Shown: positions 1 to 11,003, counted from the first letter of the stretch. The stretch: 64,000 nucleotides of DNA from Candidatus Cloacimonadota bacterium (GCA_002742885.1 PDOO01000026.1:43044-107043); one strand, 5' to 3'. Made by a program: numbers and translations. The notes: a model not told the origin generated them from the letters alone.

Positions 1-1746
1 TACGGAACCGACTTCTTTCATGCGTTTTTTACCTTCTTTCTGTTTTTCCAAAAGTTTTCTTTTACGAGTAATATCGCCTCCGTAACATTTTGCCGTTACG
101 TTCTTTCGCATGGCGGAAATAGTGCTTCTGGCGATTATTTTTCCCCCTATGCTTGCCTGCAACGCAATCTTAAACAGGTGGCGCGGAATTTCTTCTTTCA
201 GGGTTTCCGTTACGGCTTTTCCCCAATGGTAAGCCTTGTCTTCATGGCAAATAAAAGACATCGCATCAACCTTATCTCCGTTAATTAAAACATCAACTTT
301 AACAATTTTGGATTCTCTCATATCCTTGAAAGAATAATCCAAAGATGCATAACCGCGACTGCATGATTTCAATTTATCGTAAAAATCAAAAATAATTTCA
401 ATCAAAGGCATTTCATAGTGCAAAGCAACCCGGCGATCATCGATATACTGCATATCATTTTGAATCCCTCGCCTTTCCTGAGCCAATTTCATAATATTGC
501 CGACATATTCGACCGGAGCAATAATTTCAACATCCATAAAAGGTTCAAAAATCTTGTCTATGTTTACCGGATCGGGAAAATCAACCGGATTATGAACATC
601 TGTTTGTTCTCCGTTTTTCATATGCATTATAAATTGGACGCTCGGAGTAGTGGTAATTACCGGAACATTAAACTCGCGCAACAAACGTTCTTTTACGATT
701 TCAAGATGCAGCATTCCCAGAAAACCGCATCTGAATCCGAATCCGAGAGCAAGAGAATTTTCCTTTTCGTAAACCAAAGCAGAATCATTTAACTTCAATT
801 TTCCCAAACTGTCTCGAAGTATAACATAATCTTCGCCGTTTATGGGAAAAAGTCCCGAAAAAATCATCGGTTTCGGTTCCTGAAATCCGGGTAATGCCTC
901 AATTTCGCAACCGGCTAAAGAAACAGTGTCTCCGACTCTGGCATCAGAAACTTCTTTTATATTTCCGATAATATATCCCACGTCTCCGGTCGTAAGTTCT
1001 TTTGCCGGCTCAAGTTTTAATCCCAAATAGCCTATTTCTTCTATTTGATATTTCTTCCCGGTTGAAAGAAGTTTTATTTCATCTCCTTTCGCTAACTTCC
1101 CGTCATAAATCCTAACCAAGACAACAACGCCTCTGTATTTATCGTAAAATGAATCAAAAATCAAAGCTTTCGGATCGGATTCGACTTTACCTTCCGGAGC
1201 AGGTATTTTTTCTACCAAACCTCGCAATAATTCTTCTACTCCGACTCCTGTCTTGGCGCTGATTCGATAAATTTCGTCGTCTTCCGAGCCTATGGTTTCC
1301 TGAATTTCGTGAGAAACAGCTTCCAAATCGGCATTAGGACGATCTATTTTATTCATTACCGGGATAATTTCCAAATTATTTTCCATTGCCATATAAAGAT
1401 TGCTCATGGTCTGAGCTTCTATTCCCTGAGATGCGTCCACCAAGAGCAATGCTCCTTCGCATGAAGCCAAACTGCGCGAAACTTCGTAAGAAAAATCCAC
1501 GTGACCGGGAGTGTCTATGAGATTAAGAATATATTTTTTCCCGTCAGCTTCATAAGGCAAACGAACGGCATGAGATTTGATAGTAATGCCTTTCTCCTTT
1601 TCCAATTCCATGTCATCCAATACCTGCTCGACTGCGGTACTTTGATCTATTAAATTCGTCATCTCCAAAAATCTGTCGGCAAGCGTTGATTTACCGTGAT
1701 CAATGTGAGCAATAATGCAAAAGTTGCGAATCCTGCTTTGATTCAT
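1..1746 (-). CDS. lepA: Elongation factor 4 (LepA), C-terminus cut by window edge
   Basis: Translational GTPase that back-translocates or remodels stalled ribosomes. Reading leftward from the ATG at 1746, the protein opens with the P-loop AHIDHGKST, followed by the G3 motif DTPGHVD and G4 motif NKID, all typical of the LepA/EF-G class. 582 codons are visible without a stop. The family is about 600 residues, so only the last 15-20 residues are missing. A GGAG ribosome binding site lies about 8 bases before the ATG. The gene starts 22 bases after the hslO stop on the same strand, so the two are probably one operon. The C-terminal LepA-specific region is present up to the cut, including GFRCGFLGMLHLEI and the basic tail. 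Confidence 0.97.
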   Translation of the reverse strand, partial: MNQSRIRNFCIIAHIDHGKSTLADRFLEMTNLIDQSTAVEQVLDDMELEKEKGITIKSHAVRLPYEADGKKYILNLIDTPGHVDFSYEVSRSLASCEGALLLVDASQGIEAQTMSNLYMAMENNLEIIPVMNKIDRPNADLEAVSHEIQETIGSEDDEIYRISAKTGVGVEELLRGLVEKIPAPEGKVESDPKALIFDSFYDKYRGVVVLVRIYDGKLAKGDEIKLLSTGKKYQIEEIGYLGLKLEPAKELTTGDVGYIIGNIKEVSDARVGDTVSLAGCEIEALPGFQEPKPMIFSGLFPINGEDYVILRDSLGKLKLNDSALVYEKENSLALGFGFRCGFLGMLHLEIVKERLLREFNVPVITTTPSVQFIMHMKNGEQTDVHNPVDFPDPVNIDKIFEPFMDVEIIAPVEYVGNIMKLAQERRGIQNDMQYIDDRRVALHYEMPLIEIIFDFYDKLKSCSRGYASLDYSFKDMRESKIVKVDVLINGDKVDAMSFICHEDKAYHWGKAVTETLKEEIPRHLFKIALQASIGGKIIARSTISAMRKNVTAKCYGGDITRKRKLLEKQKEGKKRMKEVGSV

Positions 1747-1768
1747 TGATTTTTCTCCGTCTTTAAAA

Positions 1769-2677
1769 TTATTTTTTTAATTTCAGGTTATTTTCTTTTA
1801 ATGTTTTTTGGAATAAAACCCGAGCAATCTCATCTGTGTCGTAAACAAACTTTTTGTTGCAAAAATGACATTCCGTAGTTAAGGTTTCTTTATTTTCGAT
1901 AATTTTTTCCAATTCTTCGTCGGATAAAAGAGTTATTCCGCTTTTAAATTTTTCTTTTGAGCAGTCGCATTTAAAAAATGCCGGTTTTTCTTCCGTAATT
2001 TCGGCATCAAATCCTTTCAAAATAAAATCTTTGAGTAAAGTTTCCGCCGAATGTCCCATGTCCATCATGTCGGTAAAATTGGGAAATGTTCTGAGATTTT
2101 CTTCAAGCTTGGCAATTGTCTCTTCCGGCGTATTCGGCATTAATTGAACAATAAAACCGCCCGATTTTCTTATTCCCCCGCCCGGTTCCACTAATACTCC
2201 GAGTCCGGTTGCAGAGGGAATTTGTTCCGATTTAACGTAATAATAAGCCAAATCTTCGGCAATCTCTGACGTAACCAGTTCGATTTGTCCTACGTAAGGA
2301 TGTTTCAATCCCAGATCTTTTATCACGGTCAAAGTTCCCGAACCGATTGCTCCAGACACATTAATTCGTCCTTTTTCGTCTCTTTCCAACTCAGCTTGCG
2401 GATTATTCAGATAACCTTTTACGGATCCTTGACTGCCTGCCGTTACAATGACATTGCCTATAGATCCGTCTCCCGTAATTTTTAATGTCAGATTGTCTTT
2501 CTCTGATTTTAAGTCCATTCCCATCATCAATGCCGCGCTGATCAGGCGTCCGGCAATAACAGATGCCGTTATCGATAAATTATGTATTTTAACCAACTCT
2601 CTTAAAGTTTCGGTTGAATCCGTTCCAAAAAATCTTATATGTTTATTTGCTGTTATACCGCGAATAATTTTGTCCAT
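1769..2677 (-). CDS. hslO: Hsp33 redox-regulated chaperone
   Basis: Cytosolic holdase chaperone switched on by oxidation. The 302-residue product has the family N-terminus MDKIIRGITANKHIRFF and a C-terminal zinc/redox site with CxC at about residues 237/239 and CxxC at 270/273. Oxidation of these four cysteines releases zinc and activates the protein in the family. I chose the ATG at 2677 because AAGGA lies 9 bases upstream and it matches the family N-terminus. An in-frame ATG at 2734 would add 19 unconserved residues. The gene lies just upstream of lepA and is probably co-transcribed with it. Confidence 0.95.
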   Translation of the reverse strand: MDKIIRGITANKHIRFFGTDSTETLRELVKIHNLSITASVIAGRLISAALMMGMDLKSEKDNLTLKITGDGSIGNVIVTAGSQGSVKGYLNNPQAELERDEKGRINVSGAIGSGTLTVIKDLGLKHPYVGQIELVTSEIAEDLAYYYVKSEQIPSATGLGVLVEPGGGIRKSGGFIVQLMPNTPEETIAKLEENLRTFPNFTDMMDMGHSAETLLKDFILKGFDAEITEEKPAFFKCDCSKEKFKSGITLLSDEELEKIIENKETLTTECHFCNKKFVYDTDEIARVLFQKTLKENNLKLKK

Positions 2678-2885
2678 TGTCTTGTCCTTCAAGTTTGAAA
2701 TATTATCTGCCTGATGAAAATTGCAGTCTGTCATAAAACGGATTCCAAAAAAAAAAATACGACTTAATTGTAAAGGATTAGAGAAAATGAATTGAAATTT
2801 GATAATTAATCAAAATTATTTGGACAATATTCAAAGGGAACAAATATTGGAATCAATAAAATCGTCAGCAGAAAAAGGAGTTATT

Positions 2886-3875
2886 ATGATAAACGCAGGT
2901 ATAGTCGGCGTAGGACAATTCGGTCAAAACCATGCAAGAATTTTAAGCGAGAGCAAATTATGTAATTTTGTCGGACTTTACGATAAGAATAAAAAAAGAG
3001 CCAAAGAAATAAGCGAAAGAATTAATGCAAAAGCATTTCCTGATTTCGATTCTCTTTTGGAAGAATGCGATGCCTTGGTTATAGTGGTAACTACAATTTC
3101 ACATTTCGAATTAGCAGAAAAAGCGTTAAATAAGGGTATCCATGTCTTTATAGAAAAACCTATTACGGAAACATTTGAACAAGCTGAAAAATTGGTGAAA
3201 CTTGCTAAAGAAAAAAATCTTAAAATACAAGTCGGTCATATAGAAAGATTTAATCCGGCAATAATGAAAATCGACGATCAAATAGAAAATCCGCTTTTCA
3301 TAGAATGCCACAGAATAGCTCCTTTTACGCCTCGAGGAAGCGACGTGCCGGTGGTTCTGGAATTAATGATTCATGATATAGATTTAATTTTGGATTTCGT
3401 AAAAAGCGAAGTTACCGACATCAGAGCAAGCGGAGCCAGCGTGGCAACCAAAAGCATAGATATTGCCAACGCCAGAATCGAGTTTGCCAACGGAGCAACA
3501 GCCAATGTTGTTTCAAGTCGCATATCAATGAAAAGAGAAAGAAAATTCAGATTTTTCCAAAAAGGTAAATATTTCTCGATAGATTTTAAAAACAAACAAG
3601 TCCGGATCATCTCTAAATCAAAACAACTTTATAAAATTTTACCGAGTATAATGATCGGAAAAACCAATTTTGAAGAATCAAAAGATAAATTGGTCAATAT
3701 TGTTGATATAGATGCCTCCGTTCAAGAAAAAGATGCTTTAACCATGGAACTGGAAGCTTTTATTGCTTCTGCCGAGAACAATATCGAACCTGTTGTTAAC
3801 GGAGAAGCCGGCATGAGAGCTTTAAAAGTCGCTTTGGAAATAGTGGAGAAAATAAAACCCGGATCAATTAAATAA
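2886..3875 (+). CDS. Gfo/Idh/MocA family NAD(P)-dependent sugar dehydrogenase
   Basis: Two-domain oxidoreductase acting on a sugar or nucleotide sugar. The N-terminus has the Rossmann motif GIVGVGQFGQNHA, then the family EKPIT motif near residue 95 (catalytic Lys region) and GHIERFNPAI, which is frequent in homologues near lipid A or O-antigen genes. That hints at a UDP-GlcNAc 3-dehydrogenase-like role (inference). The ATG at 2886 has AAAGGAG five bases upstream. An upstream in-frame TTG at 2799 would add 29 residues with no homology. The product is 329 residues, normal for the family. It is divergent from hslO and stands alone. The exact substrate is unknown. Confidence 0.88.
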   Translation: MINAGIVGVGQFGQNHARILSESKLCNFVGLYDKNKKRAKEISERINAKAFPDFDSLLEECDALVIVVTTISHFELAEKALNKGIHVFIEKPITETFEQAEKLVKLAKEKNLKIQVGHIERFNPAIMKIDDQIENPLFIECHRIAPFTPRGSDVPVVLELMIHDIDLILDFVKSEVTDIRASGASVATKSIDIANARIEFANGATANVVSSRISMKRERKFRFFQKGKYFSIDFKNKQVRIISKSKQLYKILPSIMIGKTNFEESKDKLVNIVDIDASVQEKDALTMELEAFIASAENNIEPVVNGEAGMRALKVALEIVEKIKPGSIK

Positions 3876-4040
3876 ACACACAATATTAACACATTTTAAA
3901 AATCAAAAGCGTTACGGACGGAACAGTCGAAATTTATTATTCCGCTTATTGTACATAATTTCAAAATAAAGCTTGCTAAAATACTCGGGTTTTAAATAAA
4001 TTATCCTTATTCTTATTAAAATTCGGCAAGAGAGGTTAAT

Positions 4041-4847
4041 ATGAGATTTGAAATTACTTATGAGACACAGGGTTTTATTGATATACCTTACAATTACAAC
4101 TATTCCGTCCATTATTCGCTTTGTAATTTGATGAAGAAATACCTTTCCGGTTTTCCGGATACGCATGACCATAATTGCCCTTTTTTCAAAAACGGGATTC
4201 TCCGATTTTTTACTTTTTCAAATCTGAAATTCAATAATTGCGATAGAAATGAATACGGATTTCATAACGTAAAAAGTATTTCATTGGTTTTCTCTTCCCC
4301 TCTTTCCGATCAGTTTTTTCCTGTTCTTGCAGAAATTTTTACTCAACATACCCTTATCCTTCATTTTGAGAAAAAACCTGTGCGTTTATATGCTGAAAAT
4401 ATTATACATCTGGAAAGCATAGATATTACCGGAGAAGAAAAATTCACGACTCTTTCTCCTGTGGTTGTCTGCGGAAAAGGTTATTCTCCGGATTCTCTGA
4501 ATTGCCATTACCTTGATTATACCAAAGAAAAAGAAAAGGAGTTTTATGTACAACAATTGCATCAAAATCTGCTTTTTAAGCATAATCTTTTGTATAATTT
4601 CGAATTTGACGAACCTCATGAATTTGAATTTGAATTCGATACGGAATACATTAAACGAAGATCCGGCAATATTCGCAAAAACATAAGCTACAGACTTATT
4701 CCGGAAAAAGAGAATTACACTCATATTATAGGAATGGAAGCGCCTTTCACGATAAAAACTCATCCGAAACTGATAAAGATAGGCTATCAATGCGGTTTCG
4801 GAGAGCATAACAATTCCGGATTCGGTCTGGTAAAACCGGCTCGTTAA
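4041..4847 (+). CDS. cas6: CRISPR-associated endoribonuclease Cas6
   Basis: Cas6 cuts CRISPR precursor RNA inside the repeat hairpins in type I and III systems. The 268-residue product has the family N-terminal pattern (MRFEITYE..., then LRFFTFSNL near residue 55). It ends with the glycine-rich RNA-binding loop GFGEHNNSGFG, the Cas6 C-terminal signature. Candidate catalytic histidines lie in the N-terminal RRM (VHYSL and DTHDHN). AGAGG sits five bases before the ATG. No other cas gene and no repeat array is visible anywhere in the window, so this is either a solitary cas6 or one serving arrays elsewhere. The gene looks intact. The family call is firm. The subtype cannot be set. Confidence 0.88.
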   Translation: MRFEITYETQGFIDIPYNYNYSVHYSLCNLMKKYLSGFPDTHDHNCPFFKNGILRFFTFSNLKFNNCDRNEYGFHNVKSISLVFSSPLSDQFFPVLAEIFTQHTLILHFEKKPVRLYAENIIHLESIDITGEEKFTTLSPVVVCGKGYSPDSLNCHYLDYTKEKEKEFYVQQLHQNLLFKHNLLYNFEFDEPHEFEFEFDTEYIKRRSGNIRKNISYRLIPEKENYTHIIGMEAPFTIKTHPKLIKIGYQCGFGEHNNSGFGLVKPAR

Positions 4848-4888
4848 GATTGAACCGGGACAGACAGTCGGTAAAATTAAAATTTTTA

Positions 4889-4917
4889 TTGACATTATTT
4901 CTCCGTTCAATCTTTTA
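4889..4917 (+). promoter_or_regulatory. Likely groEL promoter
   Basis: A TTGACA -35 box lies at 4889-4894. The -10 position at about 4912-4917 is T-rich and poor, and it overlaps the left arm of the CIRCE operator. This overlap is typical of HrcA-repressed promoters. The -10 assignment is uncertain. Confidence 0.5.
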
Positions 4918-4941
4918 GCAGACAAATACATGGAGTGCTAA
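4915..4941 (+). promoter_or_regulatory. CIRCE operator (HrcA binding site)
   Basis: The inverted repeat TTAGCAGAC-N9-GAGTGCTAA matches the CIRCE consensus TTAGCACTC-N9-GAGTGCTAA. The right arm is perfect and two bases differ at the inner end of the left arm. It lies 36 bases before groEL. CIRCE is the binding site of the heat-shock repressor HrcA, so groEL is predicted to be derepressed on heat shock. Confidence 0.9.
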
Positions 4942-4965
4942 TAAAAAAATATTAAAATAAATTAA

Positions 4966-6615
<1,650 letters not shown>

Positions 6616-6661
6616 AAATATAAAAATATGCCCTCGAATTTGAAGAGCATATAAAAAACTT

Positions 6662-6695
6662 AAAGCGCGGCAATTAATTCTGTCGCGCTTTTTTA
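6662..6695 (+). terminator. Intrinsic terminator of groEL
   Basis: Hairpin with 8-bp arms AAAGCGCG (6662-6669) and CGCGCTTT (6684-6691), followed by a run of T. Confidence 0.88.
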
Positions 6696-6824
6696 TTCCC
6701 TCGTTTTGTTCATTGCAATCCTCATCAGATTTTTGAAAAAATCATAAATGATTGTTCTCAAAGCGTAATTTCGCCGAACATTTATAAAATTTTTGAACAT
6801 CTTGATTTGTCTCCCAAATTAATT

Positions 6825-7980
6825 TCAATCTGCTTTTCCACAACCGTTATCCGTATTTTCAAAATGTTCTGTTTTAAGCGCAGGGGCCCCAAAAAGATGA
6901 TACTGCCATATCATTTTAGCTCGTTGAGCATCAGTTACCGCAGGGCAGTAATTATTAACAGTTTCAAAATTTGTTTTGTTTTTTAAAGCGCGAATTACAA
7001 CATTACCCAACCTGCTGTTTGATTTTTTTAGCAAACATTTCAGTTACAATACCTTTAGCCAATAAATTCATACCTTTGCCGGAAGTGTTATAAGAGCCTA
7101 AAAATGCAACTGACCCATACTCCGATAAAACCATTTCTCCAGCAAAACAACTGTTTATATGACCGTCAATGTTTTCCCTGAAAGAACCGATCAAACAACT
7201 AAAGGAGAAGATAAAAAGATAAATTATATTATTCAACTTAATTAAATCTTTACAGTCCATTCCGAATTTCCACTTATGCATCTGTCCGTGTTCGCGATAT
7301 ATTAGAGATTTAACTCCGCTATTTATAGTTTCAATATTTGTTTCACTGTCATTTGGAGTATCATCATTGGCGGTTGCCAGCGTAAAGATGTAACCGTTTG
7401 GTTTAAAATATTTATTATTCATTTCAGTCAGCAACTATTCATTAAATTCTACAGGTCAAGGCGGAAGCTGTCTGTCAGAACCGGCATGACCGTAAAATTT
7501 ATCGGGATATGAAGATATGTTATTTTCAGAATAGATGGTTTTAGTTATAATGTTTTTAAGTTCAATCTCATTCTTAACTAAAAACAGACCAAGCGGAATA
7601 TCAAGAGAAGGAATATCGGACAAAGACGAAGCGACATAGCAGTTATAACTTTCAATTTCTTAATTGTTATGCGGTACTTTAAGAGTAGGAAAATCACCGT
7701 ATTTTCCGATGAGTAACACATATTGGGGCATAATTTCTCTAATATAATTTCTATAACTGTCTTTATCCTCTCCAATATCATTTGGAGATACAACTTTAAC
7801 ATTAAAATCTTTTTCACGAAAATTTTTAAACTCTGTTAAATAATTACTGCCTGTGTAATCGTCAGAAACAATTATTAAATACAGCTCTTTGGTTTCTAAA
7901 TTGTCTGAATTAACAGCTTCCTGACAACCGACCGCTAAAAATGAAAAAACAAAGCAAACAATCATAATATAATATTTCAT
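6825..7980 (-). pseudogene. Decayed C25 (gingipain-type) cysteine protease lipoprotein
   Basis: The N-terminal part (7980-7660) encodes a lipoprotein signal (FLAVGC, Cys19) and a segment ending PQYVLLIGKYGDFPTL, as in C25 peptidases. A stop falls at 7660. Homology then continues in another frame: YNCYVASSLSDIP, then DIPLGLFLVKNEIEL, the gingipain 'D-P-G-R-P' region. Two in-frame stops follow near 7435-7460. The catalytic-domain part at 7434-7003 contains EYGSVAFLGSYNTSG. A third frame (7034-6825) carries the C-terminal end QRAKMIWQYHLFGAPALK. At least two frameshifts and several stops break one former gene. Members of the family are secreted proteases, often Arg- or Lys-specific. The original AGGAG ribosome binding site before 7980 is still present. 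Confidence 0.75.
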
Positions 7981-8015
7981 TCTAATCTCCTCTTTTTATT
8001 ATCTGTTGACATAAG

Positions 8016-8046
8016 AAAAAAACCGGCTTCGGAAAATCGAAACCGG
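8016..8046 (-). terminator. Intrinsic terminator of pruA
   Basis: Arms CCGGTTTCG and CGAAGCCGG (one G-U pair) at 8038-8046 and 8023-8031, read leftward into a T run. It lies 23 bases after the pruA stop. Confidence 0.82.
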
Positions 8047-8068
8047 CATATTAAAGAAAAAATCTTAT

Positions 8069-9703
8069 TTATTCTTTTTCAAGAAACGGATAGCGATAAT
8101 CGTAAGGCGGCATAAAAGTTTCTTTTATCGTTCTCACGGAAACCCATCTTTGAAGATTTATCATAGAACCTGCTTTATCGTTTGTTCCGGATCCTCTGGC
8201 TCCTCCGAACGGCTGTTGACCGACAACGGCGCCGGTAGGCTTATCATTGATATAGAAATTGCCTGCCGCTTGTCTGAGAGCATTAACCGCTGTTGCCACT
8301 GCTTTGCGGTCATTGGCAAAAACCGCTCCGGTTAAAGCGTAAACGGATGTTTGATCACAAAGTTCAAGAGTTTCTTCGTATTTTTCGTCTTCATAAACAT
8401 AAACGGTAATAATAGGTCCGAAAATTTCTTCCTGCATTGATTTATATTTCGGATCAGTCGTAACGATAACGGTCGGATTAACAAAATATCCGATTGAATC
8501 ATCGCATTCTCCTCCGACAATAATTTCTGCATCAGCAGATTTTTGCGCATGTTCGATATAAGATTTGCAATTATCAAAACTTGCTTTGTCTATAACCGCA
8601 TTAAAGAAATTACCGAAGTCAACGGTTGAACCGACAGTAATCGTTTTTATTTCTTCAATCAATTTATCTTTGATATTATTCCAGATTGTTTTAGGAATAT
8701 AGGCTCTGGAAGCAGCCGAGCATTTTTGTCCCTGATACTCAAAAGCTCCTCTGATAATGGCGGGAATCAAAGCTTTTTCGTCTGCCGATTTATGTACGAA
8801 AATAAAATCTTTTCCGCCGGTTTCGCCTACTATTCTCGGATAAGTTTTATATTTGTCCATATTTTCGCCTATAGTCTTCCACATGCCGTTAAATACTTTG
8901 GTAGAACCTGTAAAATGCAAACCGGCAAAATGTTCGGATGCTAAAACCGGATCTCCTACTTGAGAGCCTGAACCGGGGATAAAGTTGATAACACCGTCCG
9001 GAAGACCGGCTTCCTGAAGAATTTTCATAAAATAATAATTGGCAAGCACTGCCGTTGAAGCAGGTTTCCAAAGAACAACATTACCCATCATGGCAGGAGA
9101 TGTAGGAAGATTACCGCCGATTGCCGTAAAGTTAAAAGGTGTTACGGCAAAAACAAATCCTTCCAGGTTTCTGTGTTCAACCATATTCCACATTCCGGTC
9201 GGCGAATACATAGGTTGTTCTGTATAAATTTGCTGCATATAATAAGAATTGAAACGCAAGAAATCTATTAATTCGCAAGCTGAATCAATTTCCGCCTGAA
9301 AAGGGCTTTTGCTTTGATTAAGCATTGTGGCGGCATTCAAAAGATAACGATATTTTTTGGATAATAATTCAGCAGCTTTCAAAAATATTCCTGCTCTCAT
9401 TTCGTAAGGCATGGCAGCCCATTCTTTTTGAGCTTTCATGGCAGCTTCAATGGCTGCTTTTACTTCTTTTTCGCCTGCTTTGTGATAAATTGCCAAAACG
9501 TTTTTGTGATTATGGGGTTCGATACATTTTCCTGTATTGCCCGTTTTTACTTCTTTTCCGCCGATGATCAAAGGAATTTCAATTTGTTCGTTTTTCATTT
9601 TATCGACGGCTTTTCTGAGTTCAGCTCTTTCAATTGTTCCGGGAGCGTAAGATTTAATCGGTTCATTAACCGGCTTGGGGATTCGAGAAACAATGTTTTG
9701 CAT
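8069..9703 (-). CDS. pruA: L-glutamate gamma-semialdehyde (1-pyrroline-5-carboxylate) dehydrogenase
   Basis: Oxidises glutamate semialdehyde to glutamate with NAD+, the second step of proline and ornithine/arginine breakdown. The 544-residue product is the monofunctional, long (mitochondrial-like) form. It has the NAD-binding motif FTGSTKVF, the general-base motif VGETGGKDF (Glu) and the catalytic cysteine in YQGQKCSAASR. The N-terminus has the family features (PVNEP, then SYAPG). The ATG at 9703 has a GGAG-type site upstream. The gene is alone between two terminators. No proline dehydrogenase is adjacent, so the substrate may come from ornithine as well as proline (inference). Confidence 0.96.
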   Translation of the reverse strand: MQNIVSRIPKPVNEPIKSYAPGTIERAELRKAVDKMKNEQIEIPLIIGGKEVKTGNTGKCIEPHNHKNVLAIYHKAGEKEVKAAIEAAMKAQKEWAAMPYEMRAGIFLKAAELLSKKYRYLLNAATMLNQSKSPFQAEIDSACELIDFLRFNSYYMQQIYTEQPMYSPTGMWNMVEHRNLEGFVFAVTPFNFTAIGGNLPTSPAMMGNVVLWKPASTAVLANYYFMKILQEAGLPDGVINFIPGSGSQVGDPVLASEHFAGLHFTGSTKVFNGMWKTIGENMDKYKTYPRIVGETGGKDFIFVHKSADEKALIPAIIRGAFEYQGQKCSAASRAYIPKTIWNNIKDKLIEEIKTITVGSTVDFGNFFNAVIDKASFDNCKSYIEHAQKSADAEIIVGGECDDSIGYFVNPTVIVTTDPKYKSMQEEIFGPIITVYVYEDEKYEETLELCDQTSVYALTGAVFANDRKAVATAVNALRQAAGNFYINDKPTGAVVGQQPFGGARGSGTNDKAGSMINLQRWVSVRTIKETFMPPYDYRYPFLEKE

Positions 9704-9825
9704 ATTCTCTCCTTATATTTTTTGATTTGTGACTTGCTTTTATTTCTGAATGATTTTCTTCTTAAAAAGATAAGCTTAATAAAGTCAAGAAATAATTAAT
9801 GAATTTATTTCGGATTCGGATTTTA

Positions 9826-9847
9826 AAAAGCGGAATCCCGTTTTCCG
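9826..9847 (-). terminator. Weak terminator after the exonuclease gene
   Basis: A short hairpin CGGAA-N7-TTCCG (9843-9847 and 9831-9835) is followed leftward by a T run. The stem is only 5-6 bp. Confidence 0.4.
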
Positions 9848-9848
9848 A

Positions 9849-10790
9849 TTAAAATAAGTCAAATAAATCAGGCTGTTCCGAATTATCATTTGAGGATAAT
9901 TGCTTTTCTTCCCTCAGATCGGGAATAAAGTCAACGGAATCGGGAATTTCAGGTATATCGTAATCTTTTTCCGAAACAAACCCGGGATACATGTAAAAAT
10001 TCAGGGTATATTCCAAATCTTTATTCAAAGTTGCCATTTTATTCAACATCCAATCAATATAATTTCTGTCATCTCTGATAACGTCTTCAACTCTTCTGTC
10101 TTTGTATTTTCCGAATCTGAAATGAGAAATTAATTGCGGAACCTGACTTATAACATACAAAAGATCATCTGCAGGCAACTTTTTCAAGACTTCAACAGAT
10201 AAACCGGAAGCCTGCATTTCTCTGCGAAGATTCGGTACAGCATCAACTCTTTCATAAAGATCGGGAATGTTTTTGATATGAAGGAAAAGCAAATATAAAA
10301 CCAAAATATCGCCTACGGCATCATGAGCGGCAATTTCTTTTATGCCCAAAGATTCAGCCAATTCTCTTTCTTTGCGGTATATGCCCAAAGCGTAACGCGC
10401 ATATTGTTCGGCATGACTTTCCAATTCTTTGAACAAATGTCGCATCAAAATGAGGGTATCAATCACTTTCATTTTGTTTTTAAAACCCTCTTTGGCAAGC
10501 ATTTTCAAATCAAATTCCGAATTTTGAATTACAATATAATTTTCCGGATCATTTAATTCTTCCAATTTTTTATAAGCATCAGTTTTAATTAATTGAGGTT
10601 TGCCTTCCAGCATTTCAGGGGTAATATGATGAGTCGCCATAGCATGAAAATTTATTTTCTGCTCCGGACAAGCAAGCTGTTCAGTCAGTTCAATGTGTCC
10701 CGATTCGTCAACCGTTAAATAAGCCAGCTGAATAATCCTGTCTGCTTCAGCTACGCCGGTTGTTTCGGTATCTAAGATTATATATTTCAT
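9849..10790 (-). CDS. DEDDh-type 3'-5' exonuclease (ExoX/DnaQ-like) with DUF3820 region
   Basis: Predicted DNA exonuclease for repair or proofreading. The DEDDh residues appear in order: ILDTETTG (D, E), VIQNSEFDLKML (D), and AAHDAVGDI (H, D) near residue 160. A second domain near residues 215-250 has FRFGKYKDRRVEDV and YIDWMLN, typical of DUF3820. It is found fused to ExoX-like nucleases. The protein ends in QPDLFDLF, which fits the QLxLF sliding-clamp binding consensus. The product is 313 residues. It is not the replicative epsilon subunit, since no polymerase-binding tail is seen. Role in repair is inferred. Confidence 0.85.
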   Translation of the reverse strand: MKYIILDTETTGVAEADRIIQLAYLTVDESGHIELTEQLACPEQKINFHAMATHHITPEMLEGKPQLIKTDAYKKLEELNDPENYIVIQNSEFDLKMLAKEGFKNKMKVIDTLILMRHLFKELESHAEQYARYALGIYRKERELAESLGIKEIAAHDAVGDILVLYLLFLHIKNIPDLYERVDAVPNLRREMQASGLSVEVLKKLPADDLLYVISQVPQLISHFRFGKYKDRRVEDVIRDDRNYIDWMLNKMATLNKDLEYTLNFYMYPGFVSEKDYDIPEIPDSVDFIPDLREEKQLSSNDNSEQPDLFDLF

Positions 10791-11003
10791 TTAACTCCGC
10801 CGTTTTTATTTTTTTTTTGCAAGTCCTGTTAAGACCTGTCTATTTAAAATTTTATTCAGGAAAGTAACGTCAAGATATAGTTTGAATATTTTCTTAATCA
10901 GACTAAACATAAAAGACGGCAAGATAAATAAAGAAAAATGCTATTTCATGACGAAGATAAAATCATCTTGCAAATTGATCAGGAATTGATTCCGTTTCTT
11001 GTC

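Noticed and set aside
418-792. Rightward frame opposite lepA
   Set aside because: Shadow of lepA codons with no site or homology.
2799-2885. N-terminal extension of the Gfo/Idh/MocA protein from a TTG
   Set aside because: No ribosome site, and the Rossmann motif starts right after the ATG at 2886 with AAAGGAG.
3876-4040. CRISPR array next to cas6
   Set aside because: No direct repeat longer than a few bases recurs at regular spacing on either side of the gene.
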